Of a stretch of 64,000 bases of DNA, positions 1 to 8,784 are shown one piece after another. Under the pieces are notes generated by a model. It saw only the letters and a list, made by a program, of their open reading frames with translations. It did not search any database and was not told the origin of the DNA. A program made the position numbers and the translations under genes. Source of the stretch: Carboxydothermus hydrogenoformans Z-2901 (GTDB taxonomy: Bacteria > Bacillota > Z-2901 > Carboxydothermales > Carboxydothermaceae); the NCBI RefSeq assembly GCF_000012865.1, contig NC_007503.1:186001-250000 (forward strand). The letters are read 5' to 3'. Numbering within the stretch: the first letter of the stretch is position 1; each line of letters begins with the position of its first letter.

Positions 1-1431
1 ACTTCCCACGTACTGACTGCTGCCCTGATAGTAGTTGGTTGGAGTAGGAGATTCCATAAAATAGCCGGTTTTATCCGGATGGCACAGTACGCAACTTTTC
101 ATATTGGGAAGCCGTTTTAAAGCCGAGGACCCGGTATTTTCATAGGCTTCCTCCGGTACTGTACCGGTTTTCAGCCAGTAATCCTGATCAACTCCGTGAG
201 CCGTATGGCAGGTAAGACAGTTTATTTTGGAAAAAGTTCCGGTAACCGGGTCGTATTCAAACTTGATGTTATAAACCGTGCTTAAAGTTGAAGCTAGCTC
301 CGGATAAACGGTGATATCTACCGGGTGGCGGTAATTTTCCGTAAAACTGTAAGTATTGCCTACCACCGTGGTATAGTACGAAGGGTGACAGGAGGCGCAA
401 AATTCCGAGATACCGCTTATATACGTTACTTTTTCCGGTTTGTCTGAAGCAATTGAAAGGTAATTTTCAATACCCATTACTACCCTGATAGCCGGTACAA
501 AATAAGCATAAAGCGGTACCGTTGGTGCATAAGTGAATTTAATCACTGTATAACCCCGGGAGTTATCAATGGTATAGTAAGAGGGGTCAATATATCCTTC
601 GTTGGAGCTAATTTTGGTAAGACGTTCGTATTCATAACCGGTAAGCCAGCGGTAAGGAGTATACGTCACCTCGCCTACCGAGTTAGCGGTAGCTCCGGGA
701 TACACCGTATACTCGGTACTGGAAATCTTCGCCATTAAAACCCCTTCTTTTTTATTTAAATAAGCCTGTCCGTTGGGGTTAGGGGATAAAAGCCGGGCAT
801 TTCCTCCGGCACCGTGAGGGTCATGACAGCTGGTACAGGTAAAAGGAATACTCCAGCGGTCGTTTATGCCATCGCCATTTAAATCGGCTTGGGCAGTGCT
901 GATATAGACTTCCCCTGGCACCGAAGAAACTTCGATAATACCCGAAACGTTATGAGCCGATAAAAATTCTTCTTTGCCACGGCCGAAAACCCCGCTATTG
1001 GTTAAAACATTACTGTTTTGGATTTTGCCGTCTAACACGTTGTAGGTAGTGGTAACGGTACCATCGTGGCAGGCCATACAGGTAGCGTAATCGGAATACC
1101 ACTGCAAGAGGCCCGGACCTACTGATGTATGAGTAGAGTGGCAGGAGGCGCAGCTATCGGTATTTTTGGTAAAATTGCTGTGGACCCTGTACAAGGCAGG
1201 GTTATTTTCATTGGGCAGATAGACTTCATAAGGGAAATTTGTAAGATCGTCCGGGTTAAAGGCAGAGACCATTCCATAGACATTGTTATAAACTTTTGTT
1301 TGAACTGGAAGGTAACTACCTTTTTGTTCGTTATTGCCATAAACTGGCAATAAGTTGGCTTGTACGTTATTTGGTATTAAAATTATTGATATGAAAATTA
1401 ATGATAAAATGTATAAAAAAGCTTTTTTCAT
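1..1431 (-). CDS. Exported multihaem c-type cytochrome (partial, C-terminus outside window)
   Basis: The frame is open from the ATG at 1431 to the left edge, giving 477 codons with no stop. AGGTGG lies six bases before the ATG. The N-terminus is a classical signal peptide (MKK, then a hydrophobic stretch, cleavage probably after VQA), so the protein is exported. Six CXXCH haem-binding motifs are in frame: CASCH and CMACH near 1140 and 1070, CTSCH near 830, CASCH near 395, CLTCH near 210 and CVLCH near 85. The spacing is wide, unlike the compact NapC type, so long beta-rich linkers probably separate the haems. It is divergent from the Wzy-like gene and shares a 150-base AT-rich spacer with it. 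It is likely an extracytoplasmic electron carrier or reductase. The substrate cannot be read from the visible part, and more haems may follow outside the window. Confidence 0.88.
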   Translation of the reverse strand, partial: MKKAFLYILSLIFISIILIPNNVQANLLPVYGNNEQKGSYLPVQTKVYNNVYGMVSAFNPDDLTNFPYEVYLPNENNPALYRVHSNFTKNTDSCASCHSTHTSVGPGLLQWYSDYATCMACHDGTVTTTYNVLDGKIQNSNVLTNSGVFGRGKEEFLSAHNVSGIIEVSSVPGEVYISTAQADLNGDGINDRWSIPFTCTSCHDPHGAGGNARLLSPNPNGQAYLNKKEGVLMAKISSTEYTVYPGATANSVGEVTYTPYRWLTGYEYERLTKISSNEGYIDPSYYTIDNSRGYTVIKFTYAPTVPLYAYFVPAIRVVMGIENYLSIASDKPEKVTYISGISEFCASCHPSYYTTVVGNTYSFTENYRHPVDITVYPELASTLSTVYNIKFEYDPVTGTFSKINCLTCHTAHGVDQDYWLKTGTVPEEAYENTGSSALKRLPNMKSCVLCHPDKTGYFMESPTPTNYYQGSSQYVGS

Positions 1432-1583
1432 GGGTGCCACCTATAAGTAAAATTGTTAATTTCTTAATAATTTCGCTAAAAAGATACAAAAATCCTTCTA
1501 ATTAAAAGTATTATTTTTTAAAGGTGCTATCTTTTGGCAGCAGGATTTTTCCTATGTTAAACGAATAGAAAATAAGGGAGGTA

Positions 1584-3989
1584 ATGGCTGTGGACGGTGA
1601 GAGAACATTTAAATTTAAAATTCCTTATCTAGATGAAGCAAAGCTTATACACTCCAAAGAAAGCATTGGAACACTTAAATTTAAAATTCCTTATCTAGAT
1701 GAAGTAAAGCCTTATAAAACAATGTGGTTTATCTTACTTTTAGGATTCAGCCTTTTATTTTTATTACCGCCTTTTTACCGGGGCCTATTTTTTGAATATG
1801 AGCAGGAAGTAGCAACTCTCTGGGCAATTATTTTAGTTTGGCTAGTTTATACTTTAGAGCTTGGGGAGAAAAAGCCAAAGTTTTTACAATTAACTTTAGA
1901 TTATGCCGTGTTGGCACTACCAATAATTTATTTAATTTCAATAATTAATGCGGCCAATATAGGCTTTGCTGTCGATGAATTTGTCCAAAACATTTTATAC
2001 TTTTTGGTATTCTGGCTGGCTACCCGCTTTGGAGCTGACCAGAATGCGCGAAGGGTTTTACTTCATGCGGTTTATCTGGCAGCAATTGGTGTATCCCTTG
2101 CAGGCCTTATGACGGCAACGGGAGTAATTAATATTCGGGATGGGTATTTAAGTGGTCGAATTTACTCTTCTTTTCAATATCCCAATGCTTTGGCAAGTTA
2201 TTTAGCAGCGGCTTTTTTAATTGGTATTTACCTGTGGGTAAGTTCCAATAAAGCTTTACGTTATTTTTACGGGATTGGAAACTATATTATTTTAACGGTA
2301 CTTCTCGGGACCAAATCCAACGGTGGCTTAATGGTATTTTTAGCCATAATGGTTTTATACTTTATTTTTCAGCCGCCAGGGAAAAGATTTGCCATTTTCT
2401 TTCATTTATTTTTAAATTTAGCATTAGCTTTTGTGGTGATAAAAAGCTTTATATATCATGTGGATGTTACGGGTCAGACCGGGAACTCGTGGCTCTGGTT
2501 TTTAGTTGGCTTAATTATAGCAATAATGATCGAGGTTATTATCCAGTTCATAGTTTTAAATAAAGCAGTTATTACAATCTTTACAAAATACAAGAAACCA
2601 TTAATTTATATGTTTCTTGGATTTATGGTGGTGGCTTTAATAGGCGGTTTGATTTTGGTTTTATCTAATGAAGTATTAAGGGAAAAAATTTACGAATTGC
2701 TGCGAATTCGTAACGCTAGCGAACGGGGTTATTTTTACCGGGATGCCCTGAAAATGTTTTTTAAAAGCCCTCTTATTGGCTGGGGTGGTGGAGGCTGGGG
2801 GGAAGCTTACCGGGCATTTCAAAGTTATTTTTATATTTCCACCCAGGTGCACAGTTACTACCTGCAGCTCTTTGTTGAAACGGGAGTGTTAGGGGTAGCA
2901 ACTATTGTTACCATAATCGGAAGTTTTTTCAAATATTTTATTAATCTTTGGAGAAAAACCAGCGATTACTGGCTTTCCTTTGAGGTCGTTACCCTGGGAG
3001 CGGTAATTATAAATATTGCTGGTCATGCGGCGATTGATTTTGATTTGTCGTTAGCCGCCCTTTCCTTGGTTTTGTTTTTAGCCCTGGGCTTTATAAGAAC
3101 TCTATACTTCACAGCTATTTCTAAACCACTACCGGAGAAAAACAAAAGGAAAGTACAGTTTAACAGCATCCCCTATTTTACCTTAATCTCAGTTATTGCG
3201 ATTGGGCTTTTAATTTTTGTGGGAATGCTTGCTACTGCAAGTCATTATGAATATTCTGCATACAGCTACTATCAAGCTCAAGATTTACAAGGTCTAAAAA
3301 ATGTAATGGAAAATGCTGCTCGCTATAATCCCTTTAATGCTTCTTATAACGAAAAATTAAGGGATATTTACAAGTCTTTTGGTGATTTAAATAATGCCCT
3401 CCTCCAGGCGGAAAAAGCGGTGGCAAAAAGCAAATATGATCCCTACAAAAAAATTGAACTTTCTTACCTCTATTACCAGACCGGGCAGATAGATAAAGCG
3501 GCGGATTTAACCGATAAATTTATAAGCGATGCGCCGTTCATGGCGGTAGTTTATGATGCTGCAGCGCGGGTAAACATGATGTGCGGTTTAGCAGCGGTGA
3601 GAAATGGTGACCTAACAAAGGCGCGGGAGTATTTTAATAAAGTAGTTAAAGTGCGGGATTTGGAAGAAAAACAAATTACCAAATACACTCCCGAAACCCG
3701 AAAACTTCAGGTGGTAGCTCCGGTACTTTCAGTTACCCCGGAGGTAAAGTTAAATGTGGGGATTGCTTATTATTTCTTAAAAGATTTTGCTAAGGCCCGG
3801 GAAAATCTTTTGGTTTCTAAAGAGAAAACCGATTTAGCGGCGGAAAGTCTTTTGTGGCTTACGGTTTTGGAAAGCAAAGCAGGTAATACCGAACTTGCGG
3901 GCAAATACAAAAAAGAATTAGAGAAAGCTCCGGGAGGGGGTCAACTTGTAAATAAAATTGGTGAGTTTTTGAGTTTGCCACTGCTATAG
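1584..3989 (+). CDS. O-antigen ligase/polymerase (Wzy)-like membrane protein with C-terminal TPR region
   Basis: This 801-residue protein has about a dozen hydrophobic segments in residues 45-560, then a soluble part of about 240 residues with TPR-like helical pairs. The loop around residues 395-430 (GWGGGGWGEAYRAF, then HSYYLQLFVETGVLG) is characteristic of the Wzy_C/O-antigen-ligase superfamily, which transfers lipid-linked glycans or glycosylates surface proteins at the outer membrane face. The N-terminus carries a 22-codon duplication (copies at 1605-1644 and 1671-1710) encoding LKFKIPYLDE-type peptides before the first membrane helix. GGGAGG almost abuts the ATG at 1584, so the GTG at 1590, spaced seven bases, is an equally good or better start. 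It stands alone, followed by a terminator. It probably acts in surface polysaccharide or glycoprotein assembly; the donor and acceptor are unknown. Confidence 0.8.
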   Translation: MAVDGERTFKFKIPYLDEAKLIHSKESIGTLKFKIPYLDEVKPYKTMWFILLLGFSLLFLLPPFYRGLFFEYEQEVATLWAIILVWLVYTLELGEKKPKFLQLTLDYAVLALPIIYLISIINAANIGFAVDEFVQNILYFLVFWLATRFGADQNARRVLLHAVYLAAIGVSLAGLMTATGVINIRDGYLSGRIYSSFQYPNALASYLAAAFLIGIYLWVSSNKALRYFYGIGNYIILTVLLGTKSNGGLMVFLAIMVLYFIFQPPGKRFAIFFHLFLNLALAFVVIKSFIYHVDVTGQTGNSWLWFLVGLIIAIMIEVIIQFIVLNKAVITIFTKYKKPLIYMFLGFMVVALIGGLILVLSNEVLREKIYELLRIRNASERGYFYRDALKMFFKSPLIGWGGGGWGEAYRAFQSYFYISTQVHSYYLQLFVETGVLGVATIVTIIGSFFKYFINLWRKTSDYWLSFEVVTLGAVIINIAGHAAIDFDLSLAALSLVLFLALGFIRTLYFTAISKPLPEKNKRKVQFNSIPYFTLISVIAIGLLIFVGMLATASHYEYSAYSYYQAQDLQGLKNVMENAARYNPFNASYNEKLRDIYKSFGDLNNALLQAEKAVAKSKYDPYKKIELSYLYYQTGQIDKAADLTDKFISDAPFMAVVYDAAARVNMMCGLAAVRNGDLTKAREYFNKVVKVRDLEEKQITKYTPETRKLQVVAPVLSVTPEVKLNVGIAYYFLKDFAKARENLLVSKEKTDLAAESLLWLTVLESKAGNTELAGKYKKELEKAPGGGQLVNKIGEFLSLPLL

Positions 3990-4371
3990 GTTAAGCTGTG
4001 AAGGGAAAACAAAAGAAGAATATAGTTTTTATCATAGAAATTAACGGCTCGGTGGAGCCGTTTTTTTATGGCAGTGGTGGGATAAATTTTTTTCATAACA
4101 AAATGAAGTGCTATTATTACAATTTATTTGTATTTTCAAGTCGCACATTTGGTTAATATAAAATGATACAAATTTATTAAAATGCTCGTATTTTGTTGAA
4201 AGGAATATTTCTTAGATAGCTTCGATTATTTTGAAAAAGAGATTATATAAGCAAAACTCTATTTAATACAATAAATGTCATAATTTATATAATATCGTCG
4301 ATTAAAAAATATGTAACTATGGGAGGAAAAATATTACAGACATCGAATAGCTTTTTATAGGAGGCAAAGAA
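3990..4371. other. 382-base intergenic region
   Basis: It holds the terminator of the Wzy-like gene (4044-4067), then about 300 bases of AT-rich DNA leading to the ribosome site AGGAGG at about 4360. I see no convincing reading frame, tRNA or riboswitch. The promoter of the cytochrome operon must lie here, but no -35/-10 pair with good spacing stands out. A second Shine-Dalgarno-like GGGAGGA near 4321 has no open frame behind it. Confidence 0.6.
4044..4067 (+). terminator. Rho-independent terminator after the Wzy-like gene
   Basis: An ACGGCTC / GAGCCGT stem with a four-base loop is followed by a run of seven T. It lies 55 bases after the stop codon of the Wzy-like gene. Confidence 0.9.
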
Positions 4372-5724
4372 ATGAACGTAAGGGGACCAACAAATGGAGA
4401 AAGAGTGATAAAAATTATTTTAATTGTCAGCGGAGTATTTTTAACTATATTAATAATTGCTATAAGTTTAATTGAAGTTACCTCGCTTTCGATTACCTGT
4501 CAGGGTTGTCATGAAATGCGCCCGGAGTATTACACCTGGAAAGCTTCAACCCATAGCCAGGTTAACTGCTTAAAATGCCATGTGGAGCCGGGGATTGGGA
4601 ATTTATTTAGATTTAAGGGAAAAATGTTTAACTTTGCCTACCTCCATTTTACCAAAAAATATCTACTGCCAATAAGCCTCAAAAAAGACCTTCCTCAACG
4701 CAACTGCACCCGCTGTCACGGCTCAAAAAGAGCTATTACCCCGGCAGGTGACTTAATAGTTCCCCACGATAAACACAAGTCGGCCGGAGTTCAGTGTCTG
4801 GAATGTCATAAAGGAATTGCCCACGGAAACATACTGGACCGCCAGGAAACAATTGACGGAGATTTCAGCCGCTGGAATTTAACTTACGCCAGGTCCCAGA
4901 TGATACCGGAAAATGTAAAGACCAAAATGAGTTTGTGCATGAGCTGTCATGAACAAAGAAACGTGACCAGAAAGTGCGAAGCGTGTCACCGGCAAATACG
5001 GCCTCCCAAGGACCACCGGGCGTCGGACTGGCTCACCACCCACGGAAAACTTGCTCGCAAAAATTTAAAATATTGTGATTTGTGCCACTCTTATTCTAAT
5101 GTTGGTATTGAATATAATGAAAAAGATCCGGTGCGGGCTTATATTAAAGGAAACAGTTTTTGCTATGGCTGTCATTCCAAAAGGCCGGTAACCCATACGG
5201 TTGACTGGATATCCTCTCATGGCCTCTTAAGGACCAAAAACGATATTTCGGGATGCCTTACCTGTCACGACTGGGGCCAGCGTTCACCGATTCAAACCGC
5301 GGGACAGAGCATTATTGCCGGCGAGAGGCAAACGCTGCAGGTACCCGGTGGGCAGGTTTTGGGAGAAAAGAAAACTTACTGCATCCAATGTCACCGGGGT
5401 CAGCATAATAATTTCTTTGCATACCAGGTGCAAAATCACCCGGTAAATCTTCCGCCCGGTACAAAGCTGCAAGGATTTTGTTTTGGGTGTCATAATGTTC
5501 GCCAGTGTCAGCAGTGCCACAAAAATGCGGAAGCCCTATTTAAAGAATTCCAGGAAGGGAGAAATAAGGCTGGTACTTCTAAAAAGCTTTTAAACCCGCA
5601 CCAGAAATATTTTCAAAATGGTGCGCAAAACCACCCGGTACCTTTAAATGCCGGGACCAAACGGGATAGCAGTTGCTATCGCTGTCATAATCAAAAGTAT
5701 TGTACCGGTTGCCATAAAAATTAA
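4372..5724 (+). CDS. Membrane-anchored 14-haem c-type cytochrome, NapC/NirT-like N-terminus
   Basis: The protein has 450 residues. One hydrophobic helix at about residues 12-36 is followed at once by CQGCH and CLKCH in the arrangement of NapC/NirT/NrfH quinol dehydrogenases. Twelve more CXXCH motifs run to the C-terminus: CTRCH, CLECH, CMSCH, CEACH, CDLCH, CYGCH, CLTCH, CIQCH, CFGCH, CQQCH, CYRCH and CTGCH. The last is four residues from the end. AGGAGG precedes the ATG. Family knowledge suggests the first four haems take electrons from membrane quinol and the rest form an extracytoplasmic wire. The TPR and NHL genes follow with spacings of 16 and 12 bases, so the three form one operon. The terminal acceptor is not evident. 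Final repeats such as NHPVxLxxGT precede the CFGCH and CYRCH pairs, suggesting internal duplication. Confidence 0.92.
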   Translation: MNVRGPTNGERVIKIILIVSGVFLTILIIAISLIEVTSLSITCQGCHEMRPEYYTWKASTHSQVNCLKCHVEPGIGNLFRFKGKMFNFAYLHFTKKYLLPISLKKDLPQRNCTRCHGSKRAITPAGDLIVPHDKHKSAGVQCLECHKGIAHGNILDRQETIDGDFSRWNLTYARSQMIPENVKTKMSLCMSCHEQRNVTRKCEACHRQIRPPKDHRASDWLTTHGKLARKNLKYCDLCHSYSNVGIEYNEKDPVRAYIKGNSFCYGCHSKRPVTHTVDWISSHGLLRTKNDISGCLTCHDWGQRSPIQTAGQSIIAGERQTLQVPGGQVLGEKKTYCIQCHRGQHNNFFAYQVQNHPVNLPPGTKLQGFCFGCHNVRQCQQCHKNAEALFKEFQEGRNKAGTSKKLLNPHQKYFQNGAQNHPVPLNAGTKRDSSCYRCHNQKYCTGCHKN

Positions 5725-5740
5725 AAAAGGGGGATTTGTC

Positions 5741-6397
5741 TTGAGCACGGAAGTTAGACCGGTCAAAACACCCAAACCGGTGCCTCCGCTTGTAGCGTAT
5801 TTAATAATAATTGTTTTTACAGCAACAATGTTTGTCATCGGGGTGATTATTGGTAAAGCCTTTTTTTGGGAGAATTACGATACTACACCGATAGCGGACC
5901 GGATTATTGAAGTGGCCAAGCAGAAGGTGGCTCAAGACCCCAAAAATCCGAAAAACTACGTGGATTTGGGGTGGGGTTATTTTAAGAAGAAAGATTATAA
6001 TAATGCTTTGTCTCAATACAAAAAAGCGATTGATTTAGACAAAAAATACTATCCGGCTTATTTAAACCTGGGGATTCTTTATATTGAGACCGGTAAATAT
6101 GATTTAGCGGCAAACACCTTAAAGAATGCTATAGCCCTGCAGCCGAAAAGCTCCAATGCTCACTTAAATCTCGGAATAGCCTATACTAAGCTTGGAAAAT
6201 ACAATGAAGCATTGAAAGAGTTAAATGAAGCCTATAAACTTTCCCCGGGATCAACCAGGATAATTTACGAAATAGGGGTTACCTATGAAAAAATGGGTAA
6301 AATCGAAGAAGCAAAGTACCAGTACAAGTCGGCTTTGGAGTTTGATCCGAAATTTGAAGAAGCGAAAAAAGCTTTAGAACGGCTCAATAAAAAGTAA
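5741..6397 (+). CDS. Membrane-anchored TPR-repeat protein
   Basis: I place the start at TTG 5741, seven bases after AAGGGGGA, giving 218 residues. The in-frame extension to 5648 overlaps the cytochrome gene and lacks a ribosome site. The N-terminus has a proline-rich stretch, then one transmembrane helix (about residues 15-38). Residues 60-215 form about four tetratricopeptide repeats (for example AYLNLGILYIETGKYDLA and AHLNLGIAYTKLGKYNEA). TPR proteins scaffold complexes. Between a 14-haem cytochrome and an NHL propeller, this one probably organises an extracytoplasmic electron-transfer assembly. That role is inferred from position only. Confidence 0.85.
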   Translation: MSTEVRPVKTPKPVPPLVAYLIIIVFTATMFVIGVIIGKAFFWENYDTTPIADRIIEVAKQKVAQDPKNPKNYVDLGWGYFKKKDYNNALSQYKKAIDLDKKYYPAYLNLGILYIETGKYDLAANTLKNAIALQPKSSNAHLNLGIAYTKLGKYNEALKELNEAYKLSPGSTRIIYEIGVTYEKMGKIEEAKYQYKSALEFDPKFEEAKKALERLNKK

Positions 6398-6409
6398 AGG
6401 AGGGAGGGT

Positions 6410-7417
6410 ATGAGTAGCAATAATACCCTTGCCGTACGCTTAAAAGATATTTTTTGGCGGTGGGATCAGGAAAAGCTGAAACGAACTCTGAAATGGATTT
6501 TTATAATAGAGTTAATATTTTTTATAATCTTTTATTTCCTTAACCGTAACCCGGTACCGAAAATAGTACCGCAAATAGGGCCGCCTGGACCACCAGCTTT
6601 CTTATATGCGATTTACGGTACCGACCAGAATCCCTTTAAAAAGCCAATGGCGGTGGCGGTATCCGGAAACCGAATTTATGTAACCGACACCGGCAATCAG
6701 AGGGTCCAGGTTTTTGACTATGATGGTAATCCTCTCTTTACCTTTGGTAAACCCGGTACCGATAAAGGACAGTTCAAGTTCCCCTACGGTATTGCAGTGG
6801 ACGGGGACGGAAAAGTTTATGTAGCCGACATGTACAACGGTAAAATTTCCGTCTTTAACAGTGAAGGGATTTTCCAGTACTATTTTGGTAACCCCTCAGA
6901 TATCAGTCGTCCTGCTGGCCTGTTCATTTCCGGTAACCGCCTTTATGTGGCCGATGTCGGGAAAAATAAAGTAACGGCGTTTACATTAGACGGGAAGAAG
7001 GTTTTGGAGTTTGGGAAGATGGGTACTGCCAACGGTGAATTTAGGGCTCCTAACTGTGTCTGGGTTGCCAACGGTAAGATTTATGTCGCTGACTCCGGTA
7101 ACGACCGGGTGCAGGTCTTTAACCTCCTTGGCGGTTATGCCTATACTTTAACCGGCGGCAACAACAATGGTGAGACCTTCTCCTTTATTAACCCCAGGGG
7201 AGTTGGAGTAGATGGCCGGGGAGTACTGTATGTGGTGGATAATTTAAATAGCCGGGTTTGTGGCTTTGATGAGCAGGGTAATTTCCTCTTTACCTTTGGC
7301 AGCAAAGGGGCTGAGCTAAACCAATTTATCTTGCCCAACGGGCTTTTCGTTGATGACCAGGGCCGGATTTACATTACCGACACCGTAAACCAGCGGGTGG
7401 TCGTATATCAAAGCTGA
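6410..7417 (+). CDS. Membrane-anchored NHL-repeat beta-propeller protein
   Basis: The protein has 335 residues. AGGAGGGAGGGT precedes the ATG. A cytoplasmic N-terminus of about 23 residues leads into one membrane helix (about residues 26-45), then a proline-rich linker and about five to six NHL repeats with the pattern G.R.YV.DTGN.RVQVF...G. NHL propellers are protein- or carbohydrate-binding platforms. It is the last gene of the cytochrome-TPR-NHL operon, 12 bases after the TPR gene and followed by a terminator. It is likely extracytoplasmic, docking the cytochrome or binding a surface ligand. No catalytic residues are apparent. Confidence 0.88.
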   Translation: MSSNNTLAVRLKDIFWRWDQEKLKRTLKWIFIIELIFFIIFYFLNRNPVPKIVPQIGPPGPPAFLYAIYGTDQNPFKKPMAVAVSGNRIYVTDTGNQRVQVFDYDGNPLFTFGKPGTDKGQFKFPYGIAVDGDGKVYVADMYNGKISVFNSEGIFQYYFGNPSDISRPAGLFISGNRLYVADVGKNKVTAFTLDGKKVLEFGKMGTANGEFRAPNCVWVANGKIYVADSGNDRVQVFNLLGGYAYTLTGGNNNGETFSFINPRGVGVDGRGVLYVVDNLNSRVCGFDEQGNFLFTFGSKGAELNQFILPNGLFVDDQGRIYITDTVNQRVVVYQS

Positions 7418-7430
7418 TAATGCGACCAGT

Positions 7431-7465
7431 AAAAGAGCTGCTAAATTAAATGGGCAGCTTTTTTA
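7431..7465 (+). terminator. Rho-independent terminator after the NHL gene
   Basis: An AGCTGC / GCAGCT stem (7436-7441 and 7454-7459) is flanked by an A-run on the left and T6 on the right. It lies 14 bases after the operon's last stop. Confidence 0.8.
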
Positions 7466-7515
7466 CTTTTGAAACGCATTAATTTGGTAGCTATTAGCTG
7501 GAATTTTTTATCCGT

Positions 7516-7536
7516 GTATTCTATTTTTGAGAATAC
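7516..7536. repeat. Perfect 7-7-7 inverted repeat, possible operator
   Basis: GTATTCT and AGAATAC flank a seven-base spacer in the gap between the NHL operon and the broken gene at 7602. There is no T-run, so it is more likely a protein-binding site than a terminator. It may be chance. Confidence 0.3.
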
Positions 7537-7601
7537 TATGCCTGAAATTAGAGGGAAATCCATCCTTGAAGTCGAATTACCTTCTTAAGGAGGGATTTTT
7601 A

Positions 7602-7989
7602 TTGGCTAAAAAGATTGGAATTTTATTTTTATTGTTATTAGTTATCCTTGGTGTCTTGGCTTATGGTTTTTCGGGTCTGGGAAAAGCCGGAGGACGTGTT
7701 TGGTAAGTTTGAAGGAGCTTTGGCTAAAGGTGATAACAAAACTGCCTTTACATATTTATCACGTACTATAAAGGACGATTTATCACAAGAGAAACTAAAA
7801 TCTTTAGATATTTTTGTCCATGAAATGGAGAAACAGGGTTTTTCCTTTAAACCGACTTTTCCCGAGTTTTGCAGGAATTTTTTTTACCGGGAATTTAAAC
7901 GGGGAGTGGCCCAGGGGGATGTAGTATATACGGTAGAAATTGGTTTGGTCCGCGAGTGGGGCGGATGGAAGGTGGTAAGTGTCCGGTAA
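7602..7989 (+). pseudogene. Small exported or membrane-anchored protein gene split by a +1 frameshift
   Basis: AGGAGGG is followed, seven bases on, by TTG 7602, which opens a frame beginning MAKKIGILFLLLLVILGV, a signal or anchor helix. That frame stops at TAA 7704. The downstream frame (WEKPEDVFGKFEGALAKGD to SVR, stop at 7989) is open only from after a TAG at 7639 and has no ribosome site of its own. Removing one T from the T5 run at 7667-7671 joins the two as a single protein of about 128 residues. The soluble half resembles the NTF2-like fold of small exported lipoproteins. The cause may be a real mutation, a sequencing error in the homopolymer, or slippage at T5. The neighbouring exported protein also looks NTF2-like, so the two may be related. 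Confidence 0.6.
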
Positions 7990-8082
7990 TTTGCAAGGGT
8001 TTTTTAAGTAGCTTTGCAGGAAATCGGGGAAAAAGAGAGAATATAACTTTTTAGTTATAGTATACCTGCGGGAGGGAAAAGG

Positions 8083-8706
8083 ATGCAGCGTTTTTTGGTG
8101 GCAGCGTTTTTATTACAGTTAGTCCTGTTAGTGACTTTGGGAGGGGCGATTGGTGCTGGACCCGGCGCGTTTGTGGATAAAGAAACGGGGATAGTGGTGA
8201 AAACCGCGACTCCTGAGGATACGGCGGTTTCCTTTTATGCCCTTTTGGAGAAAGGCCGCTGGCAGCCGGCGTATAAATTAATGACCAAAATGTCCCGGGA
8301 CATGATTTCCGAAGCGGATATGGAAGCATCGGTCAAGCAGGTGAAGATTGTCAAGTCCCGGCTGGTTAAGGTATTTCCTGCCGACCAAAAGGGAGAGTTT
8401 GCTACTGTCGGTCACGTCCGGATAATCCAGTTAGAAAACCAGCCCAACGAGATGGCAATTGTAGGTATTGCGGTTTTACGGCAGAACCCCGAAACCCGGG
8501 GATGGGAAATTGTTCGAGTGCCCAATGAAATCGAAAGCGTTTATAAGGATATCCTGGATTTAATTTTAAAAACCGATGAAAAAATGAGCAGAGAAGATTT
8601 TGCCGGCGAAAATCTGACGAAGGAGCAGCTTACCCAGATAAAAGACCAGATCAAGGCCATGAAAGAAATGCATGAAGCCCAAAAGGAAGCGTTAAATCAG
8701 CAATAA
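8083..8706 (+). CDS. Exported protein of unknown function, possible NTF2-like fold
   Basis: The protein has 207 residues. GGGAGGG lies eight bases before the ATG. An N-terminal signal sequence (about residues 1-26, ending GGAIGAG) indicates export. The central region (TPEDTAVSFYALLEKGRWQ and about 110 residues after it) has the alternating helix-strand character of NTF2-like or DUF4878-type domains. The last 50 residues are charged and helical, probably coiled coil. There are no haem motifs and no obvious catalytic residues. It is the second gene of a possible pair with the frameshifted gene upstream. A convergent terminator follows. I do not recognise a specific family. Confidence 0.65.
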   Translation: MQRFLVAAFLLQLVLLVTLGGAIGAGPGAFVDKETGIVVKTATPEDTAVSFYALLEKGRWQPAYKLMTKMSRDMISEADMEASVKQVKIVKSRLVKVFPADQKGEFATVGHVRIIQLENQPNEMAIVGIAVLRQNPETRGWEIVRVPNEIESVYKDILDLILKTDEKMSREDFAGENLTKEQLTQIKDQIKAMKEMHEAQKEALNQQ

Positions 8707-8719
8707 AAGTTTTTGTTTA

Positions 8720-8735
8720 GCCGGCAGAAGCCGGC
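8720..8735. repeat. Short palindromic hairpin GCCGGC-AGAA-GCCGGC
   Basis: A perfect six-base stem with a four-base loop lies just after the stop of the exported-protein gene. It is GC-rich against an AT-rich background. It could be one copy of a dispersed palindromic repeat, but no second copy is seen in the window. Confidence 0.35.
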
Positions 8736-8752
8736 CCTACAAAAATGCAACT

Positions 8753-8782
8753 AAATTCCCCGCCCGATAAGGCGGGGAATTT
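8753..8782. terminator. Bidirectional terminator between convergent genes
   Basis: AAATTCCCCGCC and GGCGGGGAATTT form a perfect 12-base stem around a six-base loop, lying between convergent stop codons at 8706 and 8785. The flanking A and T bases suit termination in both directions, though the T tracts are short. Confidence 0.75.
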
Positions 8783-8784
8783 GC

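Noticed and set aside
5648-5740. Longer N-terminus for the TPR protein
   Set aside because: The extension overlaps the end of the cytochrome gene and has no ribosome site, while TTG 5741 has AAGGGGGA at good spacing.
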